Assembly (NCBI GenBank): GCA_046351415.1
Contig: JAXLYO010000003.1
Span: 186,001-250,000, forward strand
Source of the DNA: JABFRG01 sp046351415
GTDB lineage: Bacteria; Myxococcota_A; Polyangia; Polyangiales; Polyangiaceae
Length of the DNA stretch: 64,000 nt
Direction: 5' to 3'
Part shown: positions 50,072-57,069 of the stretch, in pieces
Layout of the letters: every line of letters starts with the position of its first letter
How positions within the stretch are numbered: position 1 is the stretch's first letter
The notes under the pieces: model-generated
The model's input: only the letters and a program-made list of their open reading frames with translations
Databases searched by the model: none
What the model was told of the DNA's origin: nothing
Translations under genes and position numbers: made by a program

Positions 50072-52015
50072 TTGGCCCACTCATCCAGGCCGGCAACCAA
50101 GCTGGCAACCAAGGGGACGCCCAAAACGGCGCCCAATCTCGCCGGACTGGCCGCAGGGGCTTCGCCGAACGGCACCCCTTCGACGTCCATTCCATGGGCG
50201 GCGCTCATCGAAAGTTTTCGCTATCTACGTGCCACCGTCGCGCTCGTGTGGAAGTCGTCGCCTTGGCTGACGATGGCCCTCGCCGTTTCGACACTGTTCG
50301 CAGCAATCGCGCCGCTTGGCGTGGCCTACGCCGGCAAGCGCATTGTCGATGCCGTTCTGGTGCACTCCAAGGAAGCGACCATTCACTGGGTCCTTGCAGA
50401 GCTTGGCTTGATTGCGCTCCAGGCGACTCTCACGCGTGCGGTGCTCGCCGTCCGGACTGTTCTCGGGGCGCGCCTGGGAGTCGATCTCAACGTCGCTATT
50501 CTGGAGAAGGCCGTCTCGGTAGAGCTCTTCCACTTCGAAGACTCGGAGTTCTACGATTCGCTCACCCGTGCGCGGCGCGAGGCTTCGTCTCGACCCGTGG
50601 CGCTCGTGACGGATGGATTCCTCATCGCTCAGAATTTGATCACGCTGGTTGGTTACGGTGCGCTCCTGCTGCGATTCAGTCCTTGGGCTGCGCTCGTCCT
50701 CGTCGTTGCAACGATCCCGGCAACAGTGGCCGAAGTGAAGTTTTCGAAGCGAGGCTTCCACCTTCGCAATCGCCGTTCTCCGGAGGCCCGCCGACTGACC
50801 TACTTCGAATACGTGCTCGCCAACGACGAGCATGTGAAGGAAGTTCGTCTCTTCGGTTTGGGAGACCTCTTTCTCGGACGATACAAAGAACTCTCGGAGC
50901 AGTTCTACGCCGAGGACAAGGCTCTCGCCTTGAAGCGTTCGTTCGTGACGCACGGACTCTCCCTCTTGGCGACGGCAGCACTCTATGGAGCCTACGCCTT
51001 CATGGCCATCGGGGCGGCGCTCGGTCGCATCACGCTCGGCAACATGACTCTGTATGTCGTTGCCTTTCGAAACGGTCAAACCGCGTTCCAATCGGTTCTG
51101 AGCGGCCTCGGCAGCATCTACGAGCACAATCTGTACATGTCGAATTTGCTCGGCTTCCTCGCCACCCCAGTCGGCGAGACACTTGCTGCCTCCTCGATGC
51201 AAACGGCCGGCGACAACTCACACGTGAAAAGCGCAGAGGCGCCCGAGCTAGGCATCCGCTTCGAAGACGTCGGGTTCAAGTATCCGATGTCGAAGGACGC
51301 TACGGGTGAGACGTGGGCGCTACGTCACGTGAACCTCTTCATCCCGAAAGGCCAGAGTCTTGCGCTCGTTGGCGAGAACGGCGCCGGGAAGACCACCTTC
51401 ATCAAGCTCCTCACCAAGCTCTATCAACCCACCGAAGGACGCATCCTGCTCGATGGGAAAGACATTCGCGCGTGGGACGAGCAAGAACTTCGCGCTCGTT
51501 TCGGCGTCGTGTTCCAGGACTACAACCAGTATCACCTGTCTCTCAGCGAGAACATCGGTGTCGGCAGCGTGAGGCACCTCGGGGACGTTCCTCGCATCGA
51601 GCGCGCGGCGGCGCGGGGCGGCGCGGACGAGCTCGTTCCCTCGCTCGAAGGAGGTTTCGAAGCGACGCTCGGGCGATGGTTCTCGAAGGGAACGGAGCTG
51701 TCGGGCGGCCAATGGCAAAAGGTCGCTCTATCGCGCGCATTCATGCGGGACGAAGCGGATATTCTCATTCTCGACGAACCCACGGCGGCGCTCGACGCCA
51801 AGTCCGAGCACGCGGTCTTCGAGCGGTTTCGAATCCTCGCGCAAGGGCGCACCACGATTGTCATCTCCCACCGATTCCCGACCGTGCGCATGGCAGATCG
51901 CATCCTCGTCATCGAACGCGGCGAGATCGTCGAAGAGGGGACTCACGGGAGCCTCGTCGCCGAAGGCGGTCGCTATGCAAAGATGTTCGCGCTGCAAGCC
52001 GAGGGGTACCTCTGA
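50072..52015 (+). CDS. ABC exporter, fused membrane and ATPase domains
   Basis: A 647-residue half-transporter: N-terminal low-complexity tail, a six-helix membrane domain (~60-360: TMALAVSTLFAAIAPLGVAY, LITLVGYGALLLRF, LLATAALYGAYAFMAIG) and an ATPase domain (~400-640: Walker A GENGAGKT, Q-loop FQDYNQY, signature LSGGQ, Walker B DILILDEPT, H-loop VISHRF). No peptidase C39 domain is present. The architecture fits peptide or lipid export, such as lantibiotic-type exporters. It opens the cluster with cupin, radical SAM/SPASM and YGxP-repeat genes. The ORF starts at TTG 50072 with a weak GAGG upstream; an alternative start cannot be excluded. Confidence 0.85.
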   Translation: MAHSSRPATKLATKGTPKTAPNLAGLAAGASPNGTPSTSIPWAALIESFRYLRATVALVWKSSPWLTMALAVSTLFAAIAPLGVAYAGKRIVDAVLVHSKEATIHWVLAELGLIALQATLTRAVLAVRTVLGARLGVDLNVAILEKAVSVELFHFEDSEFYDSLTRARREASSRPVALVTDGFLIAQNLITLVGYGALLLRFSPWAALVLVVATIPATVAEVKFSKRGFHLRNRRSPEARRLTYFEYVLANDEHVKEVRLFGLGDLFLGRYKELSEQFYAEDKALALKRSFVTHGLSLLATAALYGAYAFMAIGAALGRITLGNMTLYVVAFRNGQTAFQSVLSGLGSIYEHNLYMSNLLGFLATPVGETLAASSMQTAGDNSHVKSAEAPELGIRFEDVGFKYPMSKDATGETWALRHVNLFIPKGQSLALVGENGAGKTTFIKLLTKLYQPTEGRILLDGKDIRAWDEQELRARFGVVFQDYNQYHLSLSENIGVGSVRHLGDVPRIERAAARGGADELVPSLEGGFEATLGRWFSKGTELSGGQWQKVALSRAFMRDEADILILDEPTAALDAKSEHAVFERFRILAQGRTTIVISHRFPTVRMADRILVIERGEIVEEGTHGSLVAEGGRYAKMFALQAEGYL

Positions 52016-52091
52016 GCAAATAAGTACCCGAGGTCGGAGGGGGCTCTTCTTTTTGCGCGATGGCGGGCCCGGATTGTGCGACGCTTCTCGC

Positions 52092-52463
52092 ATGTGGGAC
52101 GCCATTCGACACGCGGAGGCTCACGGGGATATCTCGTGTGACGTGCGGACGAATCTGTTTGGAGGGCAGGGAGAGGTGCGTGTCTGGCAGCTCTTGGGAG
52201 CGGTCGTTCCGCCGTTTGACTGCGCCCTAGCTTGCGAGCTTGAACCCAAGGGGTCGGTCGGAACACACGTCCAGCAAACCTCGTCCGAGCTCGTATTCTT
52301 CCTCGAAGGGGAGGGCGAGGTCCTCGTGTCGAAGGAGGTCGTGTCTGTTGGGCCTGGCGCGATCGTTGGGTTGCTCCTTGGTGCGAGCCTCGCGATTCGG
52401 AACATTGGAGATATTCCCCTGCGCTACTTGATCATCAAGGCCTCCACGAAGCCCGCCCCATGA
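52092..52463 (+). CDS. Small cupin-domain protein
   Basis: A 123-residue single-cupin protein. The beta-barrel core is visible as KGSVGTHVQQTSSELVFFLEGEGEVLV, with a first cupin motif (G-x5-H...E-x6-G) containing one His and Glu, and a second motif reduced to VGPGAIVGLLLGA. Metal binding is therefore uncertain. Cupins in biosynthetic loci act as oxygenases, isomerases or binding proteins. It lies 76 bp after the ABC exporter and before the radical SAM gene in the same orientation, so it is probably part of one operon. Confidence 0.75.
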   Translation: MWDAIRHAEAHGDISCDVRTNLFGGQGEVRVWQLLGAVVPPFDCALACELEPKGSVGTHVQQTSSELVFFLEGEGEVLVSKEVVSVGPGAIVGLLLGASLAIRNIGDIPLRYLIIKASTKPAP

Positions 52464-52612
52464 CGCAGAAGCCATCCCCCACGGCACAGCTCGTGCCACT
52501 CGACCCTCACGCCTCATGGGTGGTGAAGAATGCTCGGCAGAGTCGCGTTTGCTTCGTAGGCGCGCTTTGTGCATATTCACCTGCGGCATATGGTCTTCGA
52601 TCCTCTCGGTGA
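52460..52612 (+). CDS. Candidate 50-codon small ORF between cupin and maturase
   Basis: ATG 52460 overlaps the cupin stop by 4 nt (ATGA) and opens a frame of 50 codons ending at TGA 52610-52612, overlapping the start region of the maturase in another frame. The translation begins MTQKPSPTAQL and ends near ALCAYSPAAYGLRSS. The overlap is a typical coupling geometry, but no Shine-Dalgarno is visible and the length is within chance for GC-rich DNA. It contains one AYG triplet, as in the YGxP repeat protein, which may be coincidental. Treat as speculative. Confidence 0.25.
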   Translation: MTQKPSPTAQLVPLDPHASWVVKNARQSRVCFVGALCAYSPAAYGLRSSR

Positions 52613-53876
52613 GCAAGAACGCATCGAGGAGCTTCGGCGCGAACGACCGCGTTCGCTTCCGATAGCGCCCCGCGCAGGCCTAGCCCTCCGCAAGTTGCCG
52701 CTTCTCGATGATGTGCGACCGATCGACCAAGCGTGGCGGCCACGATATTGTGTTTGGGAGATTACACTTGCGTGCGATCTGGCATGCCGCCACTGCGGTT
52801 CGCGTGCCGGGCGCGCGCGCCCTGACGAGCTCTCCACTGACGAAGCGCTCGACCTCGTTCGTCAGATGGCCGACCTCGGTGTGCAAGAAGTCACGCTGAT
52901 CGGAGGAGAAGCCTACCTGCGCGAGGACTGGCTCCAGATCCTCGACGCACTGGTCGCTCGAAACATTCTCGTCGGCATGACCACTGGTGGGCGCGGGCTC
53001 ACCGAAGAGCGTGTCGCACAAGCGAAGGCTCACGGGCTTCGGGGGGTGAGCATTTCGCTCGACGGAGATCGAGACACGCACGATCGTCTTCGTGGCGTGG
53101 AGGGCTCGTACGATGCTGCCCTTCAGGCCATGAAGCGTGCGAAGGCTGCTGGACTCCGTGTATACTGCAATACTCAGATCAATCGTCTCTCGATTCCGCA
53201 TCTGCCGCGGATCCTCGAGACGATGGGTGAGGTAGGCGCGAGCGCATGGCAAATTCAGCTTACGGTGCCCATGGGGCGCGCGGCCGATGAACCCTCTGTG
53301 CTCGTGCAGCCCTACGATCTCCTCGAGCTCTTTCCGATGCTCGCAGAGCTCAAAGCTCGCGCTGACGAGCTCGGCATTCGTGTCTGGACGGGAAACAATC
53401 TGGGCTACTTTGGGCCGTTCGAGACAACCATGCGCGGTCACTATCCTTTCGGGCACGGAGGCTCGTGCGGCGCGGGACGGCTGAGCCTAGGCATCGAAGC
53501 GAATGGAGCCATCAAGGGGTGTCCATCGCTGCCCACAGCGAGCTACACGGGCGGCAATATTCGCGACGCATCTTTGAAAGACATCTGGGAGCGAAGTGAG
53601 CCCCTCCGCTTCACCCGCAGTCGAACTGTCGACGACCTGTGGGGCTTCTGCAAGGGATGCTACTATGGGAAGGAATGCCTGGCGGGCTGCAACTGGACGA
53701 GCCACGTGACGCTTGGAAAACCGGGGAACAACCCGTTCTGTCATCACCGCGCGCTGGAGATGCAGCGTATGGGGAAGCGTGAGCGCATTGTCCGGGTGTC
53801 GCCGGCGACCGGTGAACCCTTCGATCACGGGGCTTTCGAGATTGTCGAAGAAGAACTTTCGAACGATAGAAGATGA
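52569..53876 (+). CDS. Radical SAM/SPASM maturase
   Basis: A 435-residue enzyme. Radical SAM motif CX3CX2C at Cys69, Cys73 and Cys76 (LACDLACRHCGSRAG) with GGEAYLR and TTGGRG motifs. The SPASM domain binds auxiliary clusters through Cys300, Cys318, Cys361, Cys364, Cys370, Cys374 and Cys391 in the canonical CX2CX5CX3C spacing. SPASM maturases modify ribosomal peptides or proteins by crosslinking, epimerisation or thioether formation. The neighbouring small protein, 13 nt downstream, is the likely substrate. Sequence style resembles myxobacterial maturases of unknown product. GTG 52569 or ATG 52590 is the start; an in-frame TAG at 52557 excludes anything earlier. Confidence 0.9.
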   Translation: MHIHLRHMVFDPLGEQERIEELRRERPRSLPIAPRAGLALRKLPLLDDVRPIDQAWRPRYCVWEITLACDLACRHCGSRAGRARPDELSTDEALDLVRQMADLGVQEVTLIGGEAYLREDWLQILDALVARNILVGMTTGGRGLTEERVAQAKAHGLRGVSISLDGDRDTHDRLRGVEGSYDAALQAMKRAKAAGLRVYCNTQINRLSIPHLPRILETMGEVGASAWQIQLTVPMGRAADEPSVLVQPYDLLELFPMLAELKARADELGIRVWTGNNLGYFGPFETTMRGHYPFGHGGSCGAGRLSLGIEANGAIKGCPSLPTASYTGGNIRDASLKDIWERSEPLRFTRSRTVDDLWGFCKGCYYGKECLAGCNWTSHVTLGKPGNNPFCHHRALEMQRMGKRERIVRVSPATGEPFDHGAFEIVEEELSNDRR

Positions 53877-53889
53877 AGGAGACTTGAGG

Positions 53890-54297
53890 ATGAGCAGTGA
53901 CTTGAGAAGCTGTGCTGGCTGTGATCGCCACATTCGTATCACCGAAGAGGCCTGCCCCTTCTGTGGAGCGATTCCGAGCGCGGAATTTCGCACACCACGA
54001 GAGCGATCCGCGCCGCTCGGCAAAGTCGGCCGCGCCGCGGTCGTCGCAGCAACCGTCGTCGTCGCCGCTGGAGTCACCACAGTGACGACGGCATGCTCAT
54101 CCGACTCGACGAGTTCCTCGAGCGGGTCGCCATCGCCAGCTTACGGGATTCCCATCGATGATCCCGATGCTTCGAACGCGGCGCTCTACGGAATGCCCAT
54201 GCTCGATGCGGGCGATGCGGCAGACGTCAATGTCTCGATGGGCGATGCGTACGGAATTCCGTTCGACGCGGGCGACGGTGGCAAGGACTCGAACTAG
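53890..54297 (+). CDS. Candidate maturase substrate: Cys-knuckle lipoprotein with three Y-G-[I/M]-P repeats
   Basis: A 135-residue protein with AAGGAG 8 nt before the ATG and only 13 nt after the maturase stop. Residues 8-26 form a four-Cys zinc-ribbon-like knuckle (Cys8, Cys11, Cys22, Cys25; ends CPFCGA). A hydrophobic segment (~48-68) ends in TTAC, a lipobox-like Cys69. A Ser/Gly linker leads to a tail with three similar units: AYGIPID (84-90), LYGMPMLD (99-106) and AYGIPFD (120-126), with Asp/Ala/Gly between. The tail is unlike ordinary lipoprotein linkers because the Tyr-Gly-x-Pro unit recurs. Role as RiPP-like precursor is inference. Confidence 0.7.
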   Translation: MSSDLRSCAGCDRHIRITEEACPFCGAIPSAEFRTPRERSAPLGKVGRAAVVAATVVVAAGVTTVTTACSSDSTSSSSGSPSPAYGIPIDDPDASNAALYGMPMLDAGDAADVNVSMGDAYGIPFDAGDGGKDSN

Positions 54298-55214
54298 CTC
54301 GACGTGGTCAGCTCCGCTGGCGAGAGCTCTCCGCTGAGTCCACCACCACCCGGGGTTTCGCGGACACAAACGGCCGGAATGCGGTCTGCAATCTTCTCGG
54401 TTCGTTCGGGGAGCAGCGACCAGTGCAAGGTCGGCTTTTCGTGATGTGCCGTGTGATGACCGATGTTGAAGTTGACGCGGTTGAAGCGTTCGCCGGTCAC
54501 GGTGACCGAGCCGGAGTAAACGCTGTCACCGGGCACGTCGAGGTGGTGGACGTATGATTCCCACCATACGAGGAGGCTCGCGAGAAGGTTCGGCAAGAGA
54601 ACGAAGAGCGCGGCCATCGGAGCGTTCCACCAGAACAGAACGCCCATCACGACGAACTGCGTGACGAGCTCTCCGATGAGCTTACGGAGGATCTCCGGCT
54701 TTCCGCGCGCAGCCTCTTCGCGTGCGATGCGGAACGAATCGAACGGAATCGTGAACGAGCCCCGCACCGCGTACCAAGCGCGCGACATGGGTTTGCCCGT
54801 TTCGAGGTCGATGATGCGAGCAACGTCCTTCGCCGGCTCGAGGAAATTTCGGTGATGTCCGCGATTGTGGTGCAGCTCCCAGAACGCGGTCGGGTAGCCC
54901 GTCACGAGTGCGAGCACGACGTCATAACCGCGATTGAGCCACTTCGAATTGAAGACGGGCAGGTGACCGTGGTTGTGCTGAGCGTAGGGCGCGTGTGTGC
55001 GGACATAGAGGCTCACGATCCACCAGGCTGCAAGCTGACCCCACTGCGCTGCCCACTGGCGTGGACCGAGAGGGTGAATCACGAAGGGGACGAGACTCGT
55101 CGCGGCCGCGAGGCACACGATGAGTACGGGTCGAACGTCGGACGAATATCGGAATAGGCGCGTGGACGAATGCCGCATGGCTTCCAGCGTTGTCTCACGG
55201 GAAATCCGATACAA
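54294..55214 (-). CDS. Membrane fatty acid desaturase/hydroxylase family protein
   Basis: A 306-residue integral membrane di-iron enzyme of the FA_desaturase family. The three His boxes are HNHGH, HHNRGHH and GHHTAHH, all intact. Hydrophobic helices flank them. It would introduce a double bond or hydroxyl into a lipid chain; electron donor not encoded nearby. ATG 55214 or the ATG 12 codons later (MRHSSTRLF) is the start. It converges on the YGxP protein with a 4-nt overlap and is not obviously part of that cluster. Confidence 0.85.
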   Translation of the reverse strand: MYRISRETTLEAMRHSSTRLFRYSSDVRPVLIVCLAAATSLVPFVIHPLGPRQWAAQWGQLAAWWIVSLYVRTHAPYAQHNHGHLPVFNSKWLNRGYDVVLALVTGYPTAFWELHHNRGHHRNFLEPAKDVARIIDLETGKPMSRAWYAVRGSFTIPFDSFRIAREEAARGKPEILRKLIGELVTQFVVMGVLFWWNAPMAALFVLLPNLLASLLVWWESYVHHLDVPGDSVYSGSVTVTGERFNRVNFNIGHHTAHHEKPTLHWSLLPERTEKIADRIPAVCVRETPGGGGLSGELSPAELTTSS

Positions 55215-55522
55215 AGTGTCACGTGTTTGTCAGCTTCGCAGGATGAATGCGCGGCTCCTGCCCTTTCGATGACGGAGCGCTGGGGGCCGAAAGCGCCCCT
55301 CTCCGGCTCGCTCCTCGCCGCGGCGGTCATCGTGTCGCTCTGTCACGCGGAGGCGTTCTGCCTCGCTTCGGGGCAGGTCGTCACGAATGCGCGCCGCGCT
55401 CAACGCAAAAAAAGGCGAGGATTTTCGGCGCGTTCCACGAAGAAACGAAAGAAAGACTAGACGGCCGCCATTTGTTGGTTAAATGATTGAGTGGTTGAAC
55501 CAATGTGGTTCAGGAGGCTTTC
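55215..55522. other. 308-bp divergent spacer with leader hairpins
   Basis: Mostly ordinary GC-rich sequence with a purine-rich, AT-richer block from about 55406 to 55460. Its last 50 nt hold repeated GGTT/AACC elements that can form two alternative hairpins before the ribosome site of the next gene. Short frames through it show no protein-like features. Confidence 0.5.
55475..55512 (+). promoter_or_regulatory. Mutually exclusive hairpins ending on the Shine-Dalgarno
   Basis: TGAACC (55496-55501) pairs with GGTTCA (55507-55512, last base is the A of AGGAGG). The same AACC-containing strand (AACCAA 55498-55503) can instead pair with TTGGTT (55475-55480). The two structures share bases, so only one can form; the first would tuck in the ribosome site. 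Possible RNA switch or translational control; inference from pairing only. Confidence 0.4.
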
Positions 55523-56542
55523 ATGAAATACGTGTTCGGCAGTTTCTCCGCGGCGGTTGCTCTTGTCTTTGCAACGAACGACGTTTGGGCGAAGGACGAC
55601 CCTGTTTCGGGAGAAGCCAAGGTGATCGTGCCGTCTCCCGTCGTGCCCGCGGTATCGCCGACTCCGGCGGCGCCCGTCGCGCCCGTCACTGCCGAGCGGT
55701 GCTTCCTCGTCGAGGAGGTCGGTGTTCCGCACGACCAGGCAAACTTCGCCGCGAAGACGTTCTGTCATGCCTTGCTCGAGCGCGATCGTGCGCCGGATCG
55801 CTCTTACGGTGTTCGCATCGCAGCCCTCGGCTCCCGGGTCGTCGTGGTTGGCGAGCAACGAAGTGCGGCCGGCGTCATCACCGCGCGCAAAGAGATCGCG
55901 ATGACGGGCCTCGAAGAGTCGTTTGCTGCGGCTCCACGTCTCGCCGAAGCGCTCGTGAACGACAAGAAAGTCGAAGACACGGCCAACCTGCAGACCATTC
56001 TCTCGGACGAGTCTCGTTCGCTCAAGACCCGTGGCGGTCGCATGGGCTACGAGGGGGGAGTGATGGGGACGACCGCCTTTGGCTTCGCGGCGATTCCCTC
56101 TGCGGGCGCTTTTACTGGCGTGCAGTACGAGTCGCTCTCCCGCTTGGCCGTCAAGCTCGAGGCGCGTGCTGGCGGCATCGGTTCCGCGCCCTCGGTCGGC
56201 AGTGCAAGCCTCGACGTCGGTGGCCGCTACTACACGTCGCCTGAAAACGTTTCTCCTTACTTCGGCGGCGGCCTGGGGTTTGCGTACTTCAGCAACACAG
56301 AGAAGGGCATCGAGACGACCCGCTACGGCAGCTACGAGACACGCATCCACTCGGGCGGTGCGGGGTTCAATGGCTACCTTTCTGGTGGCGTCCAGTTCAT
56401 GCGCCTCGAGCGTGTGTCACTCGATGTGGGCGCTCGGGTCGACGTACCGGCGTTCGCCGTAACCGCAAACTTCGGCGATGGCGCTTCCCAGCAGCGCTAC
56501 ATGGTTCCCGTATCGCTCAATCTTGGGATGACGTTTCACTGA
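55523..56542 (+). CDS. Outer-membrane beta-barrel-like protein
   Basis: A 339-residue exported protein (signal peptide ending near VWAKDD, then a Pro/Val/Ala linker). The N-terminal ~130 residues have two Cys and a FlgO/CsgG-like strand-helix feel (VRIAALGSRVVVVGEQRSAAG). The C-terminal ~170 residues alternate strands with Gly and aromatics (GFAAIPSAGAFTGVQYE, VSPYFGGGLGFAYFS) and end MVPVSLNLGMTFH with a terminal aromatic-His pattern typical of barrels. Function unknown. ATG 55523 has a strong CAGGAGG; it is chosen over the ATG-like start 6 codons earlier. The 3' end overlaps the convergent macro-domain gene by 7 nt. Confidence 0.65.
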   Translation: MKYVFGSFSAAVALVFATNDVWAKDDPVSGEAKVIVPSPVVPAVSPTPAAPVAPVTAERCFLVEEVGVPHDQANFAAKTFCHALLERDRAPDRSYGVRIAALGSRVVVVGEQRSAAGVITARKEIAMTGLEESFAAAPRLAEALVNDKKVEDTANLQTILSDESRSLKTRGGRMGYEGGVMGTTAFGFAAIPSAGAFTGVQYESLSRLAVKLEARAGGIGSAPSVGSASLDVGGRYYTSPENVSPYFGGGLGFAYFSNTEKGIETTRYGSYETRIHSGGAGFNGYLSGGVQFMRLERVSLDVGARVDVPAFAVTANFGDGASQQRYMVPVSLNLGMTFH

Positions 56543-57021
56543 GGGGGCGAGTCGTCCGCCTTCGTGCGTACGAATTTCTCGAAGACCGTGATTTGCATGG
56601 CGCTGCCGGTGCCGAGCTCGATCAAGAGGCGCCGCATACGGGTCCAGTCGAGGCCGGTCTTTCCTCCCGCAAACCTCGGTACGAGCAGCGTGTTCACGTT
56701 CGCTTCGGTGGCTTTTGCGATCGCACCTTGGAGCGCCCGTTCGACGTTCGAGAACTTCGGCTTTGCACCGTCGCGCTGAATGGCGAGAGCCATGATCGTG
56801 AGCGGTCCGTCGCTCCATGCAAAAACGTCACCGGGCTGCAGCTTCCCTCCCTCGGCATGCGCGAGGAACGCTTCTGCAAAGCGTGGCCATTCTTTCTTCA
56901 CGGCGACGGCGATGCCTGCGCTCAACGTGCCGCTGCAGTCTGCACCGAACGCTAGCGCGCGAGGGCCATTGTGCTCCTTGAGCACATGCAGAATGTCGCC
57001 CGACAGAAAGGTAGTCGCCAT
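56536..57021 (-). CDS. Macro-domain protein (ADP-ribose binding/hydrolysing)
   Basis: A 161-residue stand-alone macro domain: LSGDILHV at the start, AFGADCSGTLSAGIAVAVKKEWP as the first ligand-binding loop (the Gly-Ile-Ala triad), and LLVPRFAGGKTGLDW as the second loop. The shape resembles TARG1/DarG-type macro domains that remove ADP-ribose from macromolecules; no DarT-like toxin is next to it. It is downstream of the lipoprotein gene at 59289, with a 48-nt gap. Confidence 0.8.
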   Translation of the reverse strand: MATTFLSGDILHVLKEHNGPRALAFGADCSGTLSAGIAVAVKKEWPRFAEAFLAHAEGGKLQPGDVFAWSDGPLTIMALAIQRDGAKPKFSNVERALQGAIAKATEANVNTLLVPRFAGGKTGLDWTRMRRLLIELGTGSAMQITVFEKFVRTKADDSPPQ

Positions 57022-57069
57022 GATGGCGGTACCTTACGCGAGAATCGACCTCGCGCGACGGTGTTTCGT

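Noticed and set aside
54294..55214. Desaturase as a member of the maturase cluster
   Set aside because: It is on the opposite strand and only meets the cluster by a 4-nt convergent overlap; no functional link is visible.
56536..57021. DarT/DarG toxin-antitoxin system
   Set aside because: The macro domain is DarG-like in shape, but no DarT-type ADP-ribosyltransferase is adjacent on either side.
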